From Bacteroidia bacterium (GTDB lineage Bacteria > Bacteroidota > Bacteroidia > B-17B0 > Aurantibacillaceae), in assembly GCA_021740825.1 (NCBI GenBank), contig JAIOZA010000006.1:1-64000 (forward strand): DNA of 64,000 nucleotides, given 5' to 3'. Position 1 is the stretch's first letter. Each line of letters starts with the position of its first letter. A program made the translations under genes and the position numbers. The notes under the pieces were generated by a model. It did no database searches, was not told where the DNA came from, and saw only the letters and a list, made by a program, of their open reading frames with translations. Below, one piece after another: positions 63,261 to 64,000 of this stretch.

Positions 63261-63360
63261 TAGAACGCTGATTTTTATGATTATTAAGCTAAAAATTACT
63301 TTATGAACAATATTGAACTAATCATATTTAATCATAACCATCTGTGTTATCAGCGTTCTA
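63261..63360. repeat. 100-nt inverted repeat with GAACGCTGAT arms
   Basis: TAGAACGCTGAT (63261-63272) is exactly reverse-complementary to ATCAGCGTTCTA (63349-63360). TTATGATTA near the left arm recurs, inverted, twice near the right arm. It fills the gap between htpG and the DUF3467 gene and could fold as a long hairpin. The GAACGCTGAT type of sequence is familiar to me as a repeat in other Bacteroidota. Confidence 0.75.
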
Positions 63361-63368
63361 TAAAAAAT

Positions 63369-64000
63369 TTAATTAATCATCTCAACACTACGCTTAACAA
63401 ACTTGGTTAACTCTTCGCCTTTAAGCAAACCTTGCGCTAATAAGGCTAAATCGGCTGCTTGCTTTGCTAACTGACTTTGTTTTTCTGTGTTAGCTTCAGC
63501 CATTATTTTAGTAATTAAAGGATGATTTGCATTCACAACTAAATTATACATATCGGGCATTGAACCATAAAAGTTCATTCCTCCGCCTCCACCCATGGCT
63601 TGCATATCTTTCATACGGCGCATAAATTCAGGGCGAGTAATTAACATAGGCGAATCAGTTTCGCTTAAGCTTTCAAAAACAACGGAATATTTTTCTTTAG
63701 CAACAACACCTTCAATAATTGGTTTTAATGTTTTTTGCTCATCTTCAGTTAATTTACAAATTTGTCCATCATCTTTTTTAATTAATTTTTCAACGGTATC
63801 GCTATCTACGCGTACAAATTGCGTATTAGTTAATTTACTTTCTAGGTGATTAATTAAATGAGCATCTAATGGCGAATCCATTAATAAAACATCATATCCA
63901 CGAGATTTTGCTGCATCTATGTAGGTATGTTGTTCGTCAATATTTGTAGCATATAAATAAACTACTTTATTGTCTTTATCCGTTTGATTCGCTTTTACAT
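63369..64000 (-). CDS. htpG: Chaperone HtpG (Hsp90), C-terminal part
   Basis: About 210 codons of an Hsp90 family chaperone enter from the right edge. The frame is open to base 64000 and begins inside the protein (VYLYATNIDEQHTYIDAAKSRGYDVLLMDSP). The LIQK-like VDSDTVEKLIKKDD block and the C-terminal dimerisation domain (HPLITKIM, AADLALLAQGLLKGEELTKFVKRSVEMIN) are typical of bacterial HtpG. The N-terminal ATPase domain is outside the window. A Gly-rich loop AMGGGGGMNFYG lies before the dimerisation domain. Confidence 0.9.
   Translation of the reverse strand, partial: VKANQTDKDNKVVYLYATNIDEQHTYIDAAKSRGYDVLLMDSPLDAHLINHLESKLTNTQFVRVDSDTVEKLIKKDDGQICKLTEDEQKTLKPIIEGVVAKEKYSVVFESLSETDSPMLITRPEFMRRMKDMQAMGGGGGMNFYGSMPDMYNLVVNANHPLITKIMAEANTEKQSQLAKQAADLALLAQGLLKGEELTKFVKRSVEMIN

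Noticed and set aside
1..64000. tRNA, rRNA, riboswitches, insertion sequences, prophage
   Set aside because: None of their characteristic structures or protein motifs was seen on either strand; a covariance-model scan would be decisive for RNAs.

Overview
The window is AT-rich chromosomal DNA of a member of the Bacteroidota. Four lines of sequence evidence support this. Three large secreted proteins carry type IX secretion (T9SS) C-terminal sorting regions. Lipoprotein signals are of the Bacteroidota kind. Promoters fit TTTG-N19..20-TAnnTTTG and there are almost no Shine-Dalgarno sites. Gene order is typical, for example parA-parB-DUF5683-dapB-lepB and prfA-pyrF. The genus cannot be named from what is visible. 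No tRNA, rRNA, CRISPR array, insertion sequence or prophage was seen, and no gene-free gap exceeds 300 bases.

Layout. 1-117: start of an MFS (UMF1-type) transporter on the minus strand, cut by the window edge. 380-6579: exopolysaccharide locus (lipoprotein, initiating sugar-phosphate transferase, RmlB, MBOAT O-acyltransferase and AlgX-like partner). 6640-12199: T9SS surface protein, 3-hydroxyacyl-CoA dehydrogenase, lipoprotein, HTTM membrane protein, methyltransferase. 12317-16673: Vps10/BNR-propeller protein and a coiled-coil lipoprotein. 16761-21770: accessory-looking block of a WYL regulator divergent from a winged-helix/AAA ATPase plus a 162-aa unknown, followed by a 343-aa unknown and a PD-(D/E)XK nuclease. 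21829-30750: propeller-SpoIIE phosphatase, DUF1801/OmdA/CDGSH protein, HutI, AroC, a dicarboxylate symporter and RimM. 30953-39586: 1776-aa Ig-repeat T9SS protein and a second propeller-SpoIIE phosphatase. 39690-45432: universal stress protein, OmpA/TSP3 outer-membrane protein, PrfA, PyrF. 45480-51439: minus-strand block UPF0173-parA-parB-DUF5683-dapB-lepB-DUF3820. 51559-57303: FMN reductase, RNase HI, M42 peptidase, then a translationally coupled GH3-LysE-DUF493-epimerase operon. 57422-60226: heptose genes GmhA-HddC-GmhB plus a glycosyltransferase. 60277-64000: T9SS protein, DUF3467 and the C-terminal part of HtpG.

Four points stand out. (1) The intergenic region between the WYL regulator and the AAA ATPase is an almost perfect dyad: two identical TAATTTTG -7 boxes face outward and a 10-bp inverted repeat sits exactly midway, so one operator would control both directions. 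This two-way locus is the best candidate here for an undescribed system. (2) A short palindromic element occurs twice inside coding genes (the SpoIIE phosphatase at 22134-22168 and aroC at 28538-28560), in the same reading frame, encoding V-x-S-S-x-V-E both times; the paralogous phosphatase in the window lacks it. (3) Many intergenic gaps hold inverted repeats built from reiterated 6-12 bp words, a different word in each gap, plus one GC-rich element upstream of aroC. (4) GH3-type acyl-adenylating enzyme and LysE exporter are translationally coupled.

The polysaccharide and heptose genes point to a decorated cell surface. The T9SS proteins, TSP3-OmpA protein and two propeller-phosphatases fit an envelope-rich, signal-responsive lifestyle. 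The rest is housekeeping.
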